Source of the DNA: Pigmentiphaga humi
Lineage (GTDB): Bacteria; Pseudomonadota; Gammaproteobacteria; Burkholderiales; Burkholderiaceae_B
Direction: 5' to 3'
Length of the DNA: 64,000 nt
Assembly (NCBI RefSeq): GCF_900606115.1
Contig: NZ_UWPJ01000036.1
Span: 54,212-118,211, forward strand
Shown piece after piece: positions 19,708 through 29,245 of this stretch; position 1 is the stretch's first letter, and the number at the start of each line of letters is the position of its first letter. The translations under genes were made by a program, and so were the position numbers. The notes below the pieces were generated by a model. The model was not told the DNA's origin. It did not search any database and worked only from the letters and a program-made list of their open reading frames with translations.

Positions 19708-20013
19708 TCAGCGCACCCGGCCGAACACGTTTAGCAGCGAATCCAGACTGCTTGCGCTGCGCGCGGAAAATACGAAGCATTCGCCATCGTGGCAATCCGT
19801 CCCGCGCAGGCCGTCGGCCAACCGTTCGGCGTCCTCGACGGCTTCCAGCCAGGTCCTGCGGATCAGGCCGCAGTACTTGAGCCGGCTATCCACCATTTCC
19901 CTGCCTCCGCGGGCCTGGACTTCCACATAGCCACGAAACTGGCCTTCGGGCAAATCGAGCACCCGCGATTTGAGCACATATTGCACAGTGCCTTGTTCGA
20001 CGACTTGGTTCAT
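19708..20013 (-). CDS. Small hypothetical protein
   Basis: A 101-residue protein that I do not recognise. A strong GGAGG stands 6 bp before its ATG, which supports expression. It has no signal peptide or membrane segment; three cysteines are present (YCGLI; TDCHDGECFVF). The upstream DNA (20040-20120) is AT-rich. It lies 110 bp upstream of the EAL gene on the same strand and could be cotranscribed with it. Confidence 0.6.
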   Translation of the reverse strand: MNQVVEQGTVQYVLKSRVLDLPEGQFRGYVEVQARGGREMVDSRLKYCGLIRRTWLEAVEDAERLADGLRGTDCHDGECFVFSARSASSLDSLLNVFGRVR

Positions 20014-20213
20014 GCGAGCCTCCAGAAGAGTTCGTGTGTTTGATCCTAGCCCATTGAAGTGAAAATTTTTTCGAGCTCATCCCCGCTCTAGCAAAAATTT
20101 ACATTCCCTACATTCCTGTGGTAGCCAGCGCCACATTTGCAACAAATTTGGACAAACCGGCGGCGGCCGCGGGTATCATCGCCAGATTCCTCTACAGGCC
20201 ATCCGCAAGCTGC

Positions 20214-20924
20214 ATGCCATCCATGGTGTTCCGTCCCGTTTTCGCCGCCGCGCTGTTCGCTTTGTGCAGCGCCGGGATGCAGCCGCTCGCCGCCCAGGAA
20301 GTGGCATTGCACACGCCTGCCGGCGTGCCTGCGGCGGATACCCAGTGGACCGCCAGCTTCGAGGCCTTCGAGCGCGCCGACCGCCTGCATGCGCCGGCTC
20401 CCGGGGGCGTGCTGTTCGTCGGCAGTTCGTCGATCCGGCTGTGGAGCGATCTCGAAACCCGCTTCACCAAGCTGCCCGTGCTCAAGCGCGGTTTTGGCGG
20501 ATCGCGCATGATCGACTGCGCCCGTCACGTCAGCCGTCTGGTCATTCCGTACCGGCCCCGGGTCGTCCTGGTCTACGCCGGGGACAACGATCTGGCCGAG
20601 GGCCGCTCCCCGGAAGATATCCTGGCCAGCTTCACCGTTTTTGTCGAAAGCGTGCGGCGCGCGCTGCCCGATACCCGCGTGGCGTATATCTCGATCAAGC
20701 CCAGCCCGTCGCGCGCGGCGCTGATCCCGCAGGTACGCGCCACCAATGCGCTGATACGCGCGTACACCACGACCGTCGCCAACGCCGACTATATCGACGT
20801 GTTCACCCCCATGCTCGCCGCCGATGGCCAGCCGCGGCCGGAACTATTCCGCGAGGATGCGTTGCACCTGAACGACACCGGCTACGCGCTCTGGGCCTCG
20901 GTGATCGCCGCGCACATCAACTGA
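20214..20924 (+). CDS. Exported SGNH/GDSL-type hydrolase
   Basis: A 236-residue esterase-like protein. After a signal peptide (VFRPVFAAALFALCSAGMQPLAAQ) come block I with the nucleophile serine in VLFVGSSSIRLW, a block III-like YAGDNDLAEG and block V DALHLNDTGYALW with the Asp-His pair. Substrates of this group include lipids, acyl sugars and peptidoglycan acetyl groups. Starts at 20214 and 20223 are both possible; a longer frame from 20118 would bury the signal peptide. Its 3' end overlaps the OpgC-like gene tail-to-tail by 8 bp. Confidence 0.83.
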   Translation: MPSMVFRPVFAAALFALCSAGMQPLAAQEVALHTPAGVPAADTQWTASFEAFERADRLHAPAPGGVLFVGSSSIRLWSDLETRFTKLPVLKRGFGGSRMIDCARHVSRLVIPYRPRVVLVYAGDNDLAEGRSPEDILASFTVFVESVRRALPDTRVAYISIKPSPSRAALIPQVRATNALIRAYTTTVANADYIDVFTPMLAADGQPRPELFREDALHLNDTGYALWASVIAAHIN

Positions 20925-22104
20925 GCGCACTCAGCGAGCCGGCGCCGCCGCGCCGGCGGCGCGGCCCTTTGCCGGGGCCGCCGGCCTGCACGATGCGCGC
21001 CACGAGGTACATGGCGGCTATGCTGAACACGAACATCGCAGGGTCGAACCAGATCGGCCGGGACGGATTGCTTTCACCGAACACGGCCAAGGCCACCAGC
21101 ACGATCACCAGATGCGCGCAGAACACAGGCAGCGATGCCGCGCCCATGGTCTCGAGCACCCGCATCCGCGGCAGGTGGCGCTTCAGCCACGGGCCGAAAT
21201 AGACCGTTACGGTAAGCAGCGCGATAAAGTTGAGCAGGCGCAGCGGCCCGATGTGCCATTTGTCGAACAACGCGTTCAGCGGATCGCCGCCCGGAAACGC
21301 CTCCAGCCCCGTGGTATGGCGCCACAGGAAAAAGGCGCAGGCCACGCCCAGGGCGCCATACGCCGCCCACTTCGGCACGGCAGGACGCCGTTCGCGGGGC
21401 GCGCCCGCGTGCGTGGCCCCCATCCACATCCCCAGCGCCCACGGCAGTTGCCAGGCGAAGGTCTCGAAAGCGCCGGTTTCGCCGAACGGCACGGGCAGTC
21501 CGGTTGCCGCCACCAGGCCATCGTAGAGCACGCGCGACAGGCCGAACTGGGTCGCGCCCCACAGCAGCACGCTGCCCCACAGCACGTATTTCCAGCCGCG
21601 CTGCAAGGCATGGCCAAGGATCCATGGACTGAGCAGCATGAATACGATGTAGACCGGCAGAATGTCCAACAGCGGCGGGTTGTAGATCATCAGCAGCGAC
21701 GTCCAGAAACCCGTCACGGGATCCCGCAGGTAGAAGGACATCAGGTTGGCCGCCGCCGGCTGGTGCAAGGTCATGCCCAATGCGGCGATGACGGTGAACA
21801 GGAAGAGCAGCGAGGCCGCCTGGCACGCATAGATGATGAGCGCGCGCCTCAGGAAGGCGCGCCGCATCGCGGGGACGCCGTCGCGCCGAGCGCGCTGGGT
21901 GTAGACCAATCCCGCCATGTAGGCGGACAGGAAAACGAACCCTTCGGCCGCCGACACGAAACCCAGCGGCTGGCTGGTGGGAATGCCGAACCACGTCGGC
22001 AGGTGCGTGGAGGTCATCAACACCAGCATCAGGCCCCGCAAGGCGTCCAGCTCCCAACGTCGAGTGGATGCGGGCATATCGGGGGCTGTCTGGGGGGGCG
22101 TCAT
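20917..22104 (-). CDS. OpgC-domain membrane protein
   Basis: A 395-residue polytopic protein with about ten hydrophobic segments. The opening RRWELDALRGLMLVLMTSTHLP and SAAEGFVFLSAYMAGLVY are typical of OpgC, which adds succinyl groups to osmoregulated periplasmic glucans, and of related acyltransferase-3-like proteins. The neighbours do not include opgGH, so the acceptor is uncertain. Convergent with the SGNH hydrolase gene; an acyltransferase beside an esterase might suggest a surface-sugar modification pair, which is inference only. Confidence 0.85.
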   Translation of the reverse strand: MTPPQTAPDMPASTRRWELDALRGLMLVLMTSTHLPTWFGIPTSQPLGFVSAAEGFVFLSAYMAGLVYTQRARRDGVPAMRRAFLRRALIIYACQAASLLFLFTVIAALGMTLHQPAAANLMSFYLRDPVTGFWTSLLMIYNPPLLDILPVYIVFMLLSPWILGHALQRGWKYVLWGSVLLWGATQFGLSRVLYDGLVAATGLPVPFGETGAFETFAWQLPWALGMWMGATHAGAPRERRPAVPKWAAYGALGVACAFFLWRHTTGLEAFPGGDPLNALFDKWHIGPLRLLNFIALLTVTVYFGPWLKRHLPRMRVLETMGAASLPVFCAHLVIVLVALAVFGESNPSRPIWFDPAMFVFSIAAMYLVARIVQAGGPGKGPRRRRGGAGSLSALS

Positions 22105-22216
22105 CGGGGCAAACTCGGATTGCGCAGCAGGGGTTGAAATTAGAGACCCGCATGATGGCAGATGATTCCCGCGAACTGTTTCTTTTCGCTACGCGGACGC
22201 CCTACCCTCGCGACCG

Positions 22217-23233
22217 TCAGGACGAGGTGCCGGCTTGCGGCCGGCGCCGCGCACGGGCCTCCATCCAGCCGTAACAGGCCAGGGCGGGAAGCAGCGGACC
22301 CAGATAGTAGATGGCGCGATAGGCCAGCAGCCCCGCCAGCAGCTCGTAGGCGGGCATGCGGTCGGCCAGCATGGCGATGAACACCGCTTCCAGTACCCCC
22401 AGCCCCGCCGGCACGTGCGTCAGCGCTCCGGCCACCGCGCTGACCAGCAGCACGGCGAGCACGGCGGGGTAATCGACCTTGCCGCCCAGCAGCAGATAGA
22501 CGATGCCCGCCATGATCGTCCAGTTGGTCACCGACAGTGCCAATTGCAGCGCAGCCATGGGCCAGCGCGGCCATTCGACGGCGACGCGGCGGACCTGGAA
22601 GCGCTTGCCGCCCCAGCCTATGCACGCCGCCAGGTAGGCCGCTGCGGCGGCCCAGGCCAGCGCGCCGATCACGGGCAGCATGGCCGCCGGTATGCCCCAG
22701 CGCTCGGGCAGGCGCACCGCCCCTGCCACGAACAGACCGCCGAGCAGCACCAGGTAGCCCAGCCAGTTGGTCGCCACGCTCAACGCGTAGATCTTGCCGA
22801 TGGCGGCCGGGTCCAGGCCGAGCCGGGAATACAAGCGATAGCGGAACCCCACGCCTCCCACCAATGCGCCCAGGTTGAGCGTAAAGGCGTAGGACACGCC
22901 AGCCACTGCCGCCACCGCGCCGATGCCCAGGCGATGGCCGGCGTAGCGCCGCCCGAGCTGGTCGAAGGCGCCGAACAGCAGGTGGCTGGCAACGGTCAGT
23001 CCGCCAGCCGCGGCCAGCGTCGCCGGCGCATAGCCGCGCAGCGTCTGCAACACGCGATTCCATTCGATCTTGCCGACCTGCTCGGCCAGCAAGACGGCCA
23101 CCACCGCCAGAAAGACCAGCACCAGCCCATGGCGCGCCCACCGCCACCATGCACGGCGCTTGCCGGCATGGCGGGGCGCATTGGGCGTCTGTCCTGCCGC
23201 TCTGCCGTCAGCCGGTTTGGCGAGACTGGGCAT
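22217..23233 (-). CDS. ybhN: YbhN / UPF0104 membrane protein
   Basis: A 338-residue protein with seven to eight hydrophobic segments and the lysylphosphatidylglycerol-synthase transmembrane fold (LTHVPAGLGVLEAVFIAML; LLAYRAIYYLGPLLPAL). It lacks the soluble synthase domain, so it may flip or handle lipids rather than aminoacylate them. Its ATG lies inside the end of the clsB-like gene (26-bp overlap), and the order ybhP-clsB-ybhN equals the E. coli ybhPON operon. Confidence 0.87.
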   Translation of the reverse strand: MPSLAKPADGRAAGQTPNAPRHAGKRRAWWRWARHGLVLVFLAVVAVLLAEQVGKIEWNRVLQTLRGYAPATLAAAGGLTVASHLLFGAFDQLGRRYAGHRLGIGAVAAVAGVSYAFTLNLGALVGGVGFRYRLYSRLGLDPAAIGKIYALSVATNWLGYLVLLGGLFVAGAVRLPERWGIPAAMLPVIGALAWAAAAAYLAACIGWGGKRFQVRRVAVEWPRWPMAALQLALSVTNWTIMAGIVYLLLGGKVDYPAVLAVLLVSAVAGALTHVPAGLGVLEAVFIAMLADRMPAYELLAGLLAYRAIYYLGPLLPALACYGWMEARARRRPQAGTSS

Positions 23234-24539
23234 CGTCGTCCTCCTGGCCAGCGTGGGAAACCGCCGCGGGCTCGATCTGCTCGAGCCGTGGCACATGCTT
23301 GGGCAACCAGCCGGCCCAGGCGGGAAAGCGGCGCAGTACATGGAAGACCACCGACGACACGGCCGCGCGCCAGATCGACTTGGTCTGCGGACGCGGCTGG
23401 CGCACTTGCCTGCAGTGGCGCGCGATCAGCGTATCGAGCCGCTCGCGCAACACCCTGTTGAAGCCGGCATCGCGGATGACGAGATTGGCCTCCAGGTTGA
23501 GCGACAGGCTCAGCGGATCCAGATTGCTCGAACCGACTGTCGCCCACTCGTCATCGGCTACCGCCACCTTGCCATGCAAGGGCCGTTCGCAGTATTCGAA
23601 GATGCGCACTCCTGCGCCCAGCAGGTAATCGTGCAGCAGCCGCGCGCCCACCTTGACGATGGGCATGTCGGGTTCGCCCTGCAGCACCAGCGAGACCCGG
23701 ACGCCGCGGCGCGCCGCGTTGCGCAGGTCGCGCAGCAGCCGGTAGCCGGGAAAGAAATAAGCGTTGGCGATGATGACGTCGTGCCTGGCCGCGCGAATGG
23801 CGATGCGGTATTGGCGCTCGATGTCGGTGCGGTGCGCGCCGTTGTCGCGCACCGCGAACAGCGTCTGCGCCGTGCCGGCCGGCTCTCTTCCGTCGCCCGG
23901 CGGCCCCGTGGGCTCCCGCTCGGCAACCGGCGCCGGCGGCTCGCTGCAGTTGGTGCGGACATAGGCGCGGATCTGCGCCACCACCGGCCCGTGTACTTCG
24001 ATGGCATAGTCCTGCTTGGCCCCCGGCCCGAAATCCGCCAGATGGTCGGCCGAGTAATTGATGCCGCCGACAAAGGCGATTGCGCCATCCACCACCACCA
24101 GCTTGCGATGCATGCGGCGAAACACGTTGGTGCGCAGCCCCAGCAGCCTGGCGCGCGGGTCGAACATGCGGAACTGCACGCCCACCCTGGTCAGGCCCGC
24201 CAGGAAATCCTCGCCCAGGTCCATCGAGCCATAACCGTCCACCAGCACCGAAACGCGCACGCCGCGCTGCGCCGCGGCCACCAGGGCTTCGTGCAGCGCC
24301 TGCCCGACGTGGTCGTCGAACAGGATGAACGTCTCCAGCAGGACCTCCTCGCGGGCCTGGCCGATCACCTCGAATACGCGCGGGAAGAATGCTTCGCCGT
24401 TCTCCAGCAGAGCGATGCGGTTGCCAGGCACCCAGGCCGCGCTCGCCGGCGCAGCACGCGCGCCGCGCCGGCCCCACCGCCTGGCCGGCCGTTCGCCGCG
24501 TACCGGTCCGTTGCGTGCATGGCGCGGCGTTGCATTCAT
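23208..24539 (-). CDS. clsB: Cardiolipin synthase B
   Basis: A 443-residue phospholipase D-superfamily enzyme joining phospholipids to make cardiolipin. Two HKD motifs are visible: [19 protein letters not shown] near residue 155 and [19 protein letters not shown] near residue 340. No N-terminal membrane segments are present, as in ClsB rather than ClsA. The start [11 protein letters not shown] overlaps the ybhP stop by four bases (ATGA). Confidence 0.92.
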   Translation of the reverse strand: MNATPRHARNGPVRGERPARRWGRRGARAAPASAAWVPGNRIALLENGEAFFPRVFEVIGQAREEVLLETFILFDDHVGQALHEALVAAAQRGVRVSVLVDGYGSMDLGEDFLAGLTRVGVQFRMFDPRARLLGLRTNVFRRMHRKLVVVDGAIAFVGGINYSADHLADFGPGAKQDYAIEVHGPVVAQIRAYVRTNCSEPPAPVAEREPTGPPGDGREPAGTAQTLFAVRDNGAHRTDIERQYRIAIRAARHDVIIANAYFFPGYRLLRDLRNAARRGVRVSLVLQGEPDMPIVKVGARLLHDYLLGAGVRIFEYCERPLHGKVAVADDEWATVGSSNLDPLSLSLNLEANLVIRDAGFNRVLRERLDTLIARHCRQVRQPRPQTKSIWRAAVSSVVFHVLRRFPAWAGWLPKHVPRLEQIEPAAVSHAGQEDDDAQSRQTG

Positions 24540-25330
24540 AGCGCCAACTCCGCGGCCAGCGGCGCATGGTCCGACAATGAAGTCCACGGCCGGCGGCCCA
24601 GTTCGATGGGCCGATGCGCGTTCACGCCGCGCACGTAGATGCGGTCCAGCGGCAGCAGCGGGCACCAGGCGGGGAAGCTGCGGGCCAATTGCCCATGCGC
24701 ATGCGCATAGACTTCGCGCAGGCCCGCGCATCCCTCCAGCACCGCGCCGGCGCGGCGGCGCCAGTCATTGAAGTCCCCGGCCACCACCAACGGTGCGTCG
24801 CCGGGCACTTCCTGCTGTACCAGCCGGCACAGCAGGTCGAGCTGCTTCTTGCGGTGACGCTCCTGCAAACCCAGGTGTACGCACACCGCGTGAAGCTGCA
24901 CGCCCGTGCCCGGCACGCGCATCACGCAATGCAGCAGCCCGCGCCGTTCCGGACCGGAGATCGAAACATCGTGATTCTCGTAGTGCACGATGGGGAATTT
25001 CGACAACACGGCATTGCCGTGCTCGCCATCGGGATACACCGCGTTGCGGCCGTAGGCGAAGTCCGACCAGATGGTGTCGGCCAGGAACTCGTACTGCGGG
25101 CTCTCCGGCCAATTCGCGAAACGCAGGGCATGCCGCGCATGAGCGCCCAGCACCTCTTGCAGGAACACCATGTCGGCCGATACCTTGCGGACGGCCTCGC
25201 GCAGGTCGTGCAAGATGAAACGCCGGTTGAAGAAATTGAAGCCTTTGTGGACGTTGACGGTCAGCACCCGGAACGTCGAGACATCCGGCGCCACCGCGCC
25301 CGCGTCGAGAGGAAGTGAGTTTCTGCTCAT
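24536..25330 (-). CDS. ybhP: Endonuclease/exonuclease/phosphatase-family protein, YbhP type
   Basis: A 264-residue EEP-fold protein. Catalytic motifs are [10 protein letters not shown] (Asn), VFLQEV (Glu), VVAGDFNDW (Asp-Asn) and SLSDHAPL (Asp-His). It is the first gene of the ybhP-clsB-ybhN operon, in which a phosphodiesterase role on lipid head groups is often assumed but not proved. The ATG at 25330 gives a start [11 protein letters not shown]; the longer frame upstream is antisense to zwf. Its start lies 35 bp downstream of the zwf stop. Confidence 0.87.
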   Translation of the reverse strand: MSRNSLPLDAGAVAPDVSTFRVLTVNVHKGFNFFNRRFILHDLREAVRKVSADMVFLQEVLGAHARHALRFANWPESPQYEFLADTIWSDFAYGRNAVYPDGEHGNAVLSKFPIVHYENHDVSISGPERRGLLHCVMRVPGTGVQLHAVCVHLGLQERHRKKQLDLLCRLVQQEVPGDAPLVVAGDFNDWRRRAGAVLEGCAGLREVYAHAHGQLARSFPAWCPLLPLDRIYVRGVNAHRPIELGRRPWTSLSDHAPLAAELAL

Positions 25331-25365
25331 GCGGAATGCGTCCGCAAGAAGCGTTCCCAGCCCGG

Positions 25366-26901
25366 CTATTCCAGCGACAGCCAGGCACGCCCGTCGCGCG
25401 CCAGCAAGTCGTCGGCCGCGGCGGGCCCCTGGCTGCCGGCACGATAGGGATGGATGTCGCCACCTTCGGCCCAGGCTTGCTGGAAAGGCTGTACGGCCTT
25501 CCAGCCCAATTCGATGTCGGCGGCCCGTTGGAACAGTGTCGCGTCGCCGACCATGCAATCGTAGATCAAGGTCTCGTAGCCGGAACTGTGGCTGGGCGGG
25601 AAATGATCGCGGTAGCGGAAATCCATGCTGACCGGCGCCGTCCCCAGCTTCGAGCCCGGCACCTTGGCCTGCATGTGGAAGAACAGGCCCTCGTCGGGCT
25701 GTATCTGCAGTACCAGCGTGTTGGCCGGCGGCTTGCAATGCTCGGCTTCGCAGAACAAGGCATGGCCGGCGTCCTTGAACGCGATCACGATCTGGGTCTG
25801 GCGCCGCGCCAGCGCCTTGCCCGTGCGCAGATAGAACGGCACGCCGGCCCAGCGCCAGTTATCGATGCACAGCTTGAGCGCCACATAGGTTTCCGTCCTG
25901 CTGTCCGGCGCGACGCCCTCTTCTTCCAGATAGCCGCGCATGGCCTTGCCGCCCACCGTCCCCGCCCGGTATTGGCCGCGTACGCTATGGATCAGGGCCT
26001 CGGCGGGCGTTTGCAGGCGTATGGCTTCGAGCAGCTTCTCCTTTTCGGTGCGCACCGCGTCGGCTTCGAAGGCATTGGGCGGCTCCATCGCCACCATGGC
26101 CAGCAGTTGGAACAAATGATTGGGCACCATGTCGCGCAAGGCCCCCGTCTGCTCGTAGAAGCTGGAACGCCGCTCCAGGCCCAGGGCCTCGGCCGCCGTG
26201 ATCTGCACATGATCGATGAACAGGCGGTTCCAGCTGTTTTCGAACACGCTATTGGCGAAGCGCGACACCAGGATGTTCTGCACCGTTTCCTTGCCCAGGA
26301 AGTGATCGATGCGGAAGATCTGGCTTTCATTGACGGCCTTGGCCAGTTGCCGGTTCAATTCGCGCGCCGAGGCCAGATCCCGGCCGAATGGTTTCTCGAC
26401 CACCAGGCGCCGCCAGCGGCCGGAGGACTGCTTGAACATCCCCGCATCGTGCAACTGGCGGGCGATCGGCAGGAAAAAATCGGGGTCGGTCGAAAGATAG
26501 AAAATTACGCCGCCCTGCGCGCCGGCCAGCCGCTTGTCCAGGCTGCCATAGGTCTGCCCATCCTTGAAATCACCCGCCAGGTAGGACGCGCGCTGCATCA
26601 GCCATTGCCAGGCCTGCGGATCGAACTGGGGCGCCGCCGCTCCGCGGCTCGCCACCACATCGTCCATGGACGCCGTCAGCCCATCGCGGAATGCCGCATC
26701 GTCCAGTTCCCGGCGTCCGATCCCTATCACCCGGAACGCCGGGTCCAGCGCGCCGACACGGGCGAGGTTGTACAGCGCCGGCATCAGCAGCCGCCCCGTC
26801 ATGTCGCCGGTCGCGCCGAAAATCACCAGCGTGCAGGGAGGCGCCGGGGCAGGGGCGGGCCGGTTCGGAGTGGATTCCATTGTTTGCGGTCTGTCGGACA
26901 T
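25366..26901 (-). CDS. zwf: glucose-6-phosphate 1-dehydrogenase
   Basis: Zwf oxidises glucose 6-phosphate to 6-phosphogluconolactone, making NADPH. The 511-residue protein has the nucleotide loop [16 protein letters not shown], the active-site signature RIDHFLGKE (substrate-binding Asp/His), and VEKPFGRDL. Starts at 26901 ([11 protein letters not shown]) or 26880 are possible. No pgl, edd, eda or gnd gene is adjacent; it precedes the ybhP-clsB-ybhN operon and follows a LysR gene on the same strand. Confidence 0.96.
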   Translation of the reverse strand: MSDRPQTMESTPNRPAPAPAPPCTLVIFGATGDMTGRLLMPALYNLARVGALDPAFRVIGIGRRELDDAAFRDGLTASMDDVVASRGAAAPQFDPQAWQWLMQRASYLAGDFKDGQTYGSLDKRLAGAQGGVIFYLSTDPDFFLPIARQLHDAGMFKQSSGRWRRLVVEKPFGRDLASARELNRQLAKAVNESQIFRIDHFLGKETVQNILVSRFANSVFENSWNRLFIDHVQITAAEALGLERRSSFYEQTGALRDMVPNHLFQLLAMVAMEPPNAFEADAVRTEKEKLLEAIRLQTPAEALIHSVRGQYRAGTVGGKAMRGYLEEEGVAPDSRTETYVALKLCIDNWRWAGVPFYLRTGKALARRQTQIVIAFKDAGHALFCEAEHCKPPANTLVLQIQPDEGLFFHMQAKVPGSKLGTAPVSMDFRYRDHFPPSHSSGYETLIYDCMVGDATLFQRAADIELGWKAVQPFQQAWAEGGDIHPYRAGSQGPAAADDLLARDGRAWLSLE

Positions 26902-26986
26902 CGTCCGATTATGGCCAGCCTGATATGGTGCCGCAACACGCATGCCCCCGCCGTTCACAACTGGTCACGCACGCGCCGGACCGTAG

Positions 26987-27925
26987 TCAGGCGTCCGGCG
27001 GGGCCGAGGCGAGGACCGGTCCCTCGCGCAGGATGCCGCCTTCGATGCGGCGCTTGATCAACGCGATGGTCGCCTGGGCCAGGCGGGTCAGCGGCCGCTG
27101 GGAGGCCGTGGCGATCACCAGTTGCGTCGTCAGCGTGGGCGCCACGATGTGCGCCGCGCGCAGATGCGGCCGCTGCGAGCGCCCGTGTATGGCATTGCGC
27201 GACAGCACCGCATAGCCCATGCCACGGTCGACCAGGTCCAGCAGCGACTCGATGGCATCGACTTCGAGCGCGATCGAAAGCGGCACGCCCAGGCGGGCGC
27301 ACTGCACGTCCAGCAGGTTGCGGATGGCATTGGGCTGGCCCGGGGTGATGAGCGGGTAATTGGCCAGTTCCCGCATCTTCACGCTGGAGGGCATCGGCTT
27401 GCCGCCCAGGCCGCGCCGGCCGATCAGGTAGAGGTCTTCCGACCAGACCTGCTCGTATACCGCCTGCTGGCTGACGGGCGGGTTGTACAGCAGCGCGAAA
27501 TCCAGCCGGCCCAGCAGCAGCCACTCGTACATGGAAACGGTAAGCGCCTCTACCACGCCCAGCGAGGCGCGCGGGAAAGTATCGCGGAACTCCGCGACCA
27601 GATCGACGGTGACGGCCTTGCCCACGCTGGGCGGCATGCCTACCACCACCTTGCCCGACGGCGCACCGCGCAGGTCTTCGATCTCCTGCCGGGCCAGGCG
27701 AACCTGGTGCAGAATGCCGCGGCCGCGCTCCAGCAGCCGCTTGCCGGCATCGGTGGGGATCACGCCGCGGCCGTTGCGCTCGAGCAGGTGCTCCTTGAGT
27801 TCGACCTCCAGCTGGCGCACGTGCCGGCTCACCACCGGCTGCGACAGATTGAGGGTAATGGCCGCACGCGTAACACTGCCGAACTCGACCACGCGCACGA
27901 AACATTCGAGTTGCCTCAGATCCAT
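26987..27925 (-). CDS. LysR-family transcriptional regulator
   Basis: A 312-residue regulator starting MDLRQLECFVRVVEFGSV, with the helix-turn-helix at residues about 18-37 (VTRAAITLNLSQPVVSRHVR) and a periplasmic-binding-fold effector domain. It is divergent, with a 170-bp gap, from the Bug receptor-rraA-ligI group, so it most likely controls that catabolic operon in response to an aromatic acid or its product. It could also read into zwf, 85 bp downstream. Confidence 0.93.
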   Translation of the reverse strand: MDLRQLECFVRVVEFGSVTRAAITLNLSQPVVSRHVRQLEVELKEHLLERNGRGVIPTDAGKRLLERGRGILHQVRLARQEIEDLRGAPSGKVVVGMPPSVGKAVTVDLVAEFRDTFPRASLGVVEALTVSMYEWLLLGRLDFALLYNPPVSQQAVYEQVWSEDLYLIGRRGLGGKPMPSSVKMRELANYPLITPGQPNAIRNLLDVQCARLGVPLSIALEVDAIESLLDLVDRGMGYAVLSRNAIHGRSQRPHLRAAHIVAPTLTTQLVIATASQRPLTRLAQATIALIKRRIEGGILREGPVLASAPPDA

Positions 27926-28095
27926 GGCGCCCCCTCGATTCATGTCTTTTAAGCATAACAGCTAGTGTCGATTTGTGTTTTCCATCAGGCGCATCGAGGC
28001 CACAATCACATTTGTTTACATCGACGCCGCCCGAGGCGTCCGGCTCCGGACGGTCGAACGATCCCCTTGGCCGCCAATACCGATAGAGGAAGACA
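27926..28095. promoter_or_regulatory. Divergent control region, LysR gene and Bug-rraA-ligI group
   Basis: The 170-bp gap contains TCGAT and ATCGA half-sites separated by 20 bp (about 27967-27996), and a more AT-rich stretch than its surroundings around 27940-28025. LysR proteins normally bind T-N11-A sites here; I could not settle on one site. GAGGA stands before the Bug gene start. Confidence 0.35.
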
Positions 28096-29064
28096 ATGAC
28101 CAATTCCCTGCTCGCGCGGCTCTGCATCGGCGCCGCCGCCACCCTGGCCGCCGCCGGCGTGCATGCCCAGGAATTTCCCACCAAGCCGCTGCGCCTGATC
28201 GTCGCCTTCGGTCCCGGCGGCGTGGCCGACGTCACCGCCCGCATCGTGGCCGAAGGCCTGTCGCAGAAATTCGGCAAGCCGGTGATCGTCGAGAACATGC
28301 CCAGCGCCGGCGGCATCACGGCCGCGGTCGCGCTCACCCGTTCGGCGCCCGACGGCCATACCCTGTTCATCGTCAGCAACCAGAACGCCGTCAGCCCCTC
28401 GCTGTTCAAGTCGCTGCCCTACGACCCGCTCAAGCAGTTCGCCATGATCTCCATGGTCGGCTCGTTCGACATCGTGATGGCCGTGGACCAGAACAGCCCG
28501 CTGCGCACCGTGGCCGACGCCGTCGCCGCCGCCAAGAAGGATCCGCAGCACTTCAACATGGGCACCATCGGCGTCGGCAGCACGCAGCACCTGTCCGCCG
28601 AGCTGTTCCGCTCGCTGGCCGACATCAAGGTCCCGACCGTGCCGTTCAAGTCCAGCGGCGAAGTGCTCGCCGCCGTCAAGGGCAACAGCGTCCAGGTCAT
28701 GTTCGAAACCGTGCCGGCCGTGATCGGCAACATCAAGGGCGGCAGCCTGCGCCTGCTGGGCGTGGGTTCGGAGAAGCGCAGCGCGCTGTTCCCCGACGTG
28801 CCCACCATCGCCGAAACCGTGCCGGGCTACTCGGCGGTGTCGTGGAACGGCTTCGCCGCCCCGGCGGGCACGCCGCCCGCCGTCGTCGACAAGCTGAACA
28901 AAGCCATCCGCGAAGTCGTGGCCGACCCGGCCATCAACAAGAAGCTGGTGGACGTCGGCATGATCCCGCAGACCAACACGCCCAAGGAATTCCACGCGCT
29001 GCTGGTCTCGGAAATCGACAAGTGGCGCAAGGTGATCGATACGGCGGGTATAGAGAAGCAGTAA
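28096..29064 (+). CDS. Bug-family tripartite tricarboxylate transporter receptor
   Basis: A 322-residue periplasmic solute-binding protein. The signal peptide (LARLCIGAAATLAAAGVHAQ) is followed by the Bug signature FPTKPLRLIVAFGPGGVADVTAR, then GTIGVGSTQHLSAELF and VPFKSSGEVL. Bug proteins bind carboxylates or aromatic acids; they are greatly expanded in Bordetella and many lack TctA/TctB partners in the same locus, as here. Placed before the aldolase and lactonase genes, it may capture the pathway's aromatic or dicarboxylic substrate. The stop codon is followed at once by a dispersed repeat. Confidence 0.92.
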   Translation: MTNSLLARLCIGAAATLAAAGVHAQEFPTKPLRLIVAFGPGGVADVTARIVAEGLSQKFGKPVIVENMPSAGGITAAVALTRSAPDGHTLFIVSNQNAVSPSLFKSLPYDPLKQFAMISMVGSFDIVMAVDQNSPLRTVADAVAAAKKDPQHFNMGTIGVGSTQHLSAELFRSLADIKVPTVPFKSSGEVLAAVKGNSVQVMFETVPAVIGNIKGGSLRLLGVGSEKRSALFPDVPTIAETVPGYSAVSWNGFAAPAGTPPAVVDKLNKAIREVVADPAINKKLVDVGMIPQTNTPKEFHALLVSEIDKWRKVIDTAGIEKQ

Positions 29065-29160
29065 CCCCAAGGGAAGCCCACCCCCTACCCGCTACGCGGG
29101 CCCCCTCAAGGGGGCGGCACTGGCGGACCGGCGGAGCCGGATCCGCGGTGCCCTGGGTGG
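29065..29160 (+). repeat. Dispersed triple-hairpin repeat, copy 3
   Basis: Starts at the base after the Bug stop codon: CCCCAAGGGAAG, then CCCGCTACGCGGG, CCCCCTCAAGGGGG, CCGGCGGAGCCGG and the tail CCCTGGGTGGG. It is the ACCCGCT-ACGCGGG subtype, shared with the copy at 57632-57742. Three clean stem-loops form in the transcript of the upstream gene. Confidence 0.88.
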
Positions 29161-29245
29161 GCTGGGGTTCTTCTTTAGAATAGGGTCCCGCTTTAAGTGT
29201 TCGTATGCTGCTGCGCGTCGATGCGCGGGGCCATAGGAGATCTCG

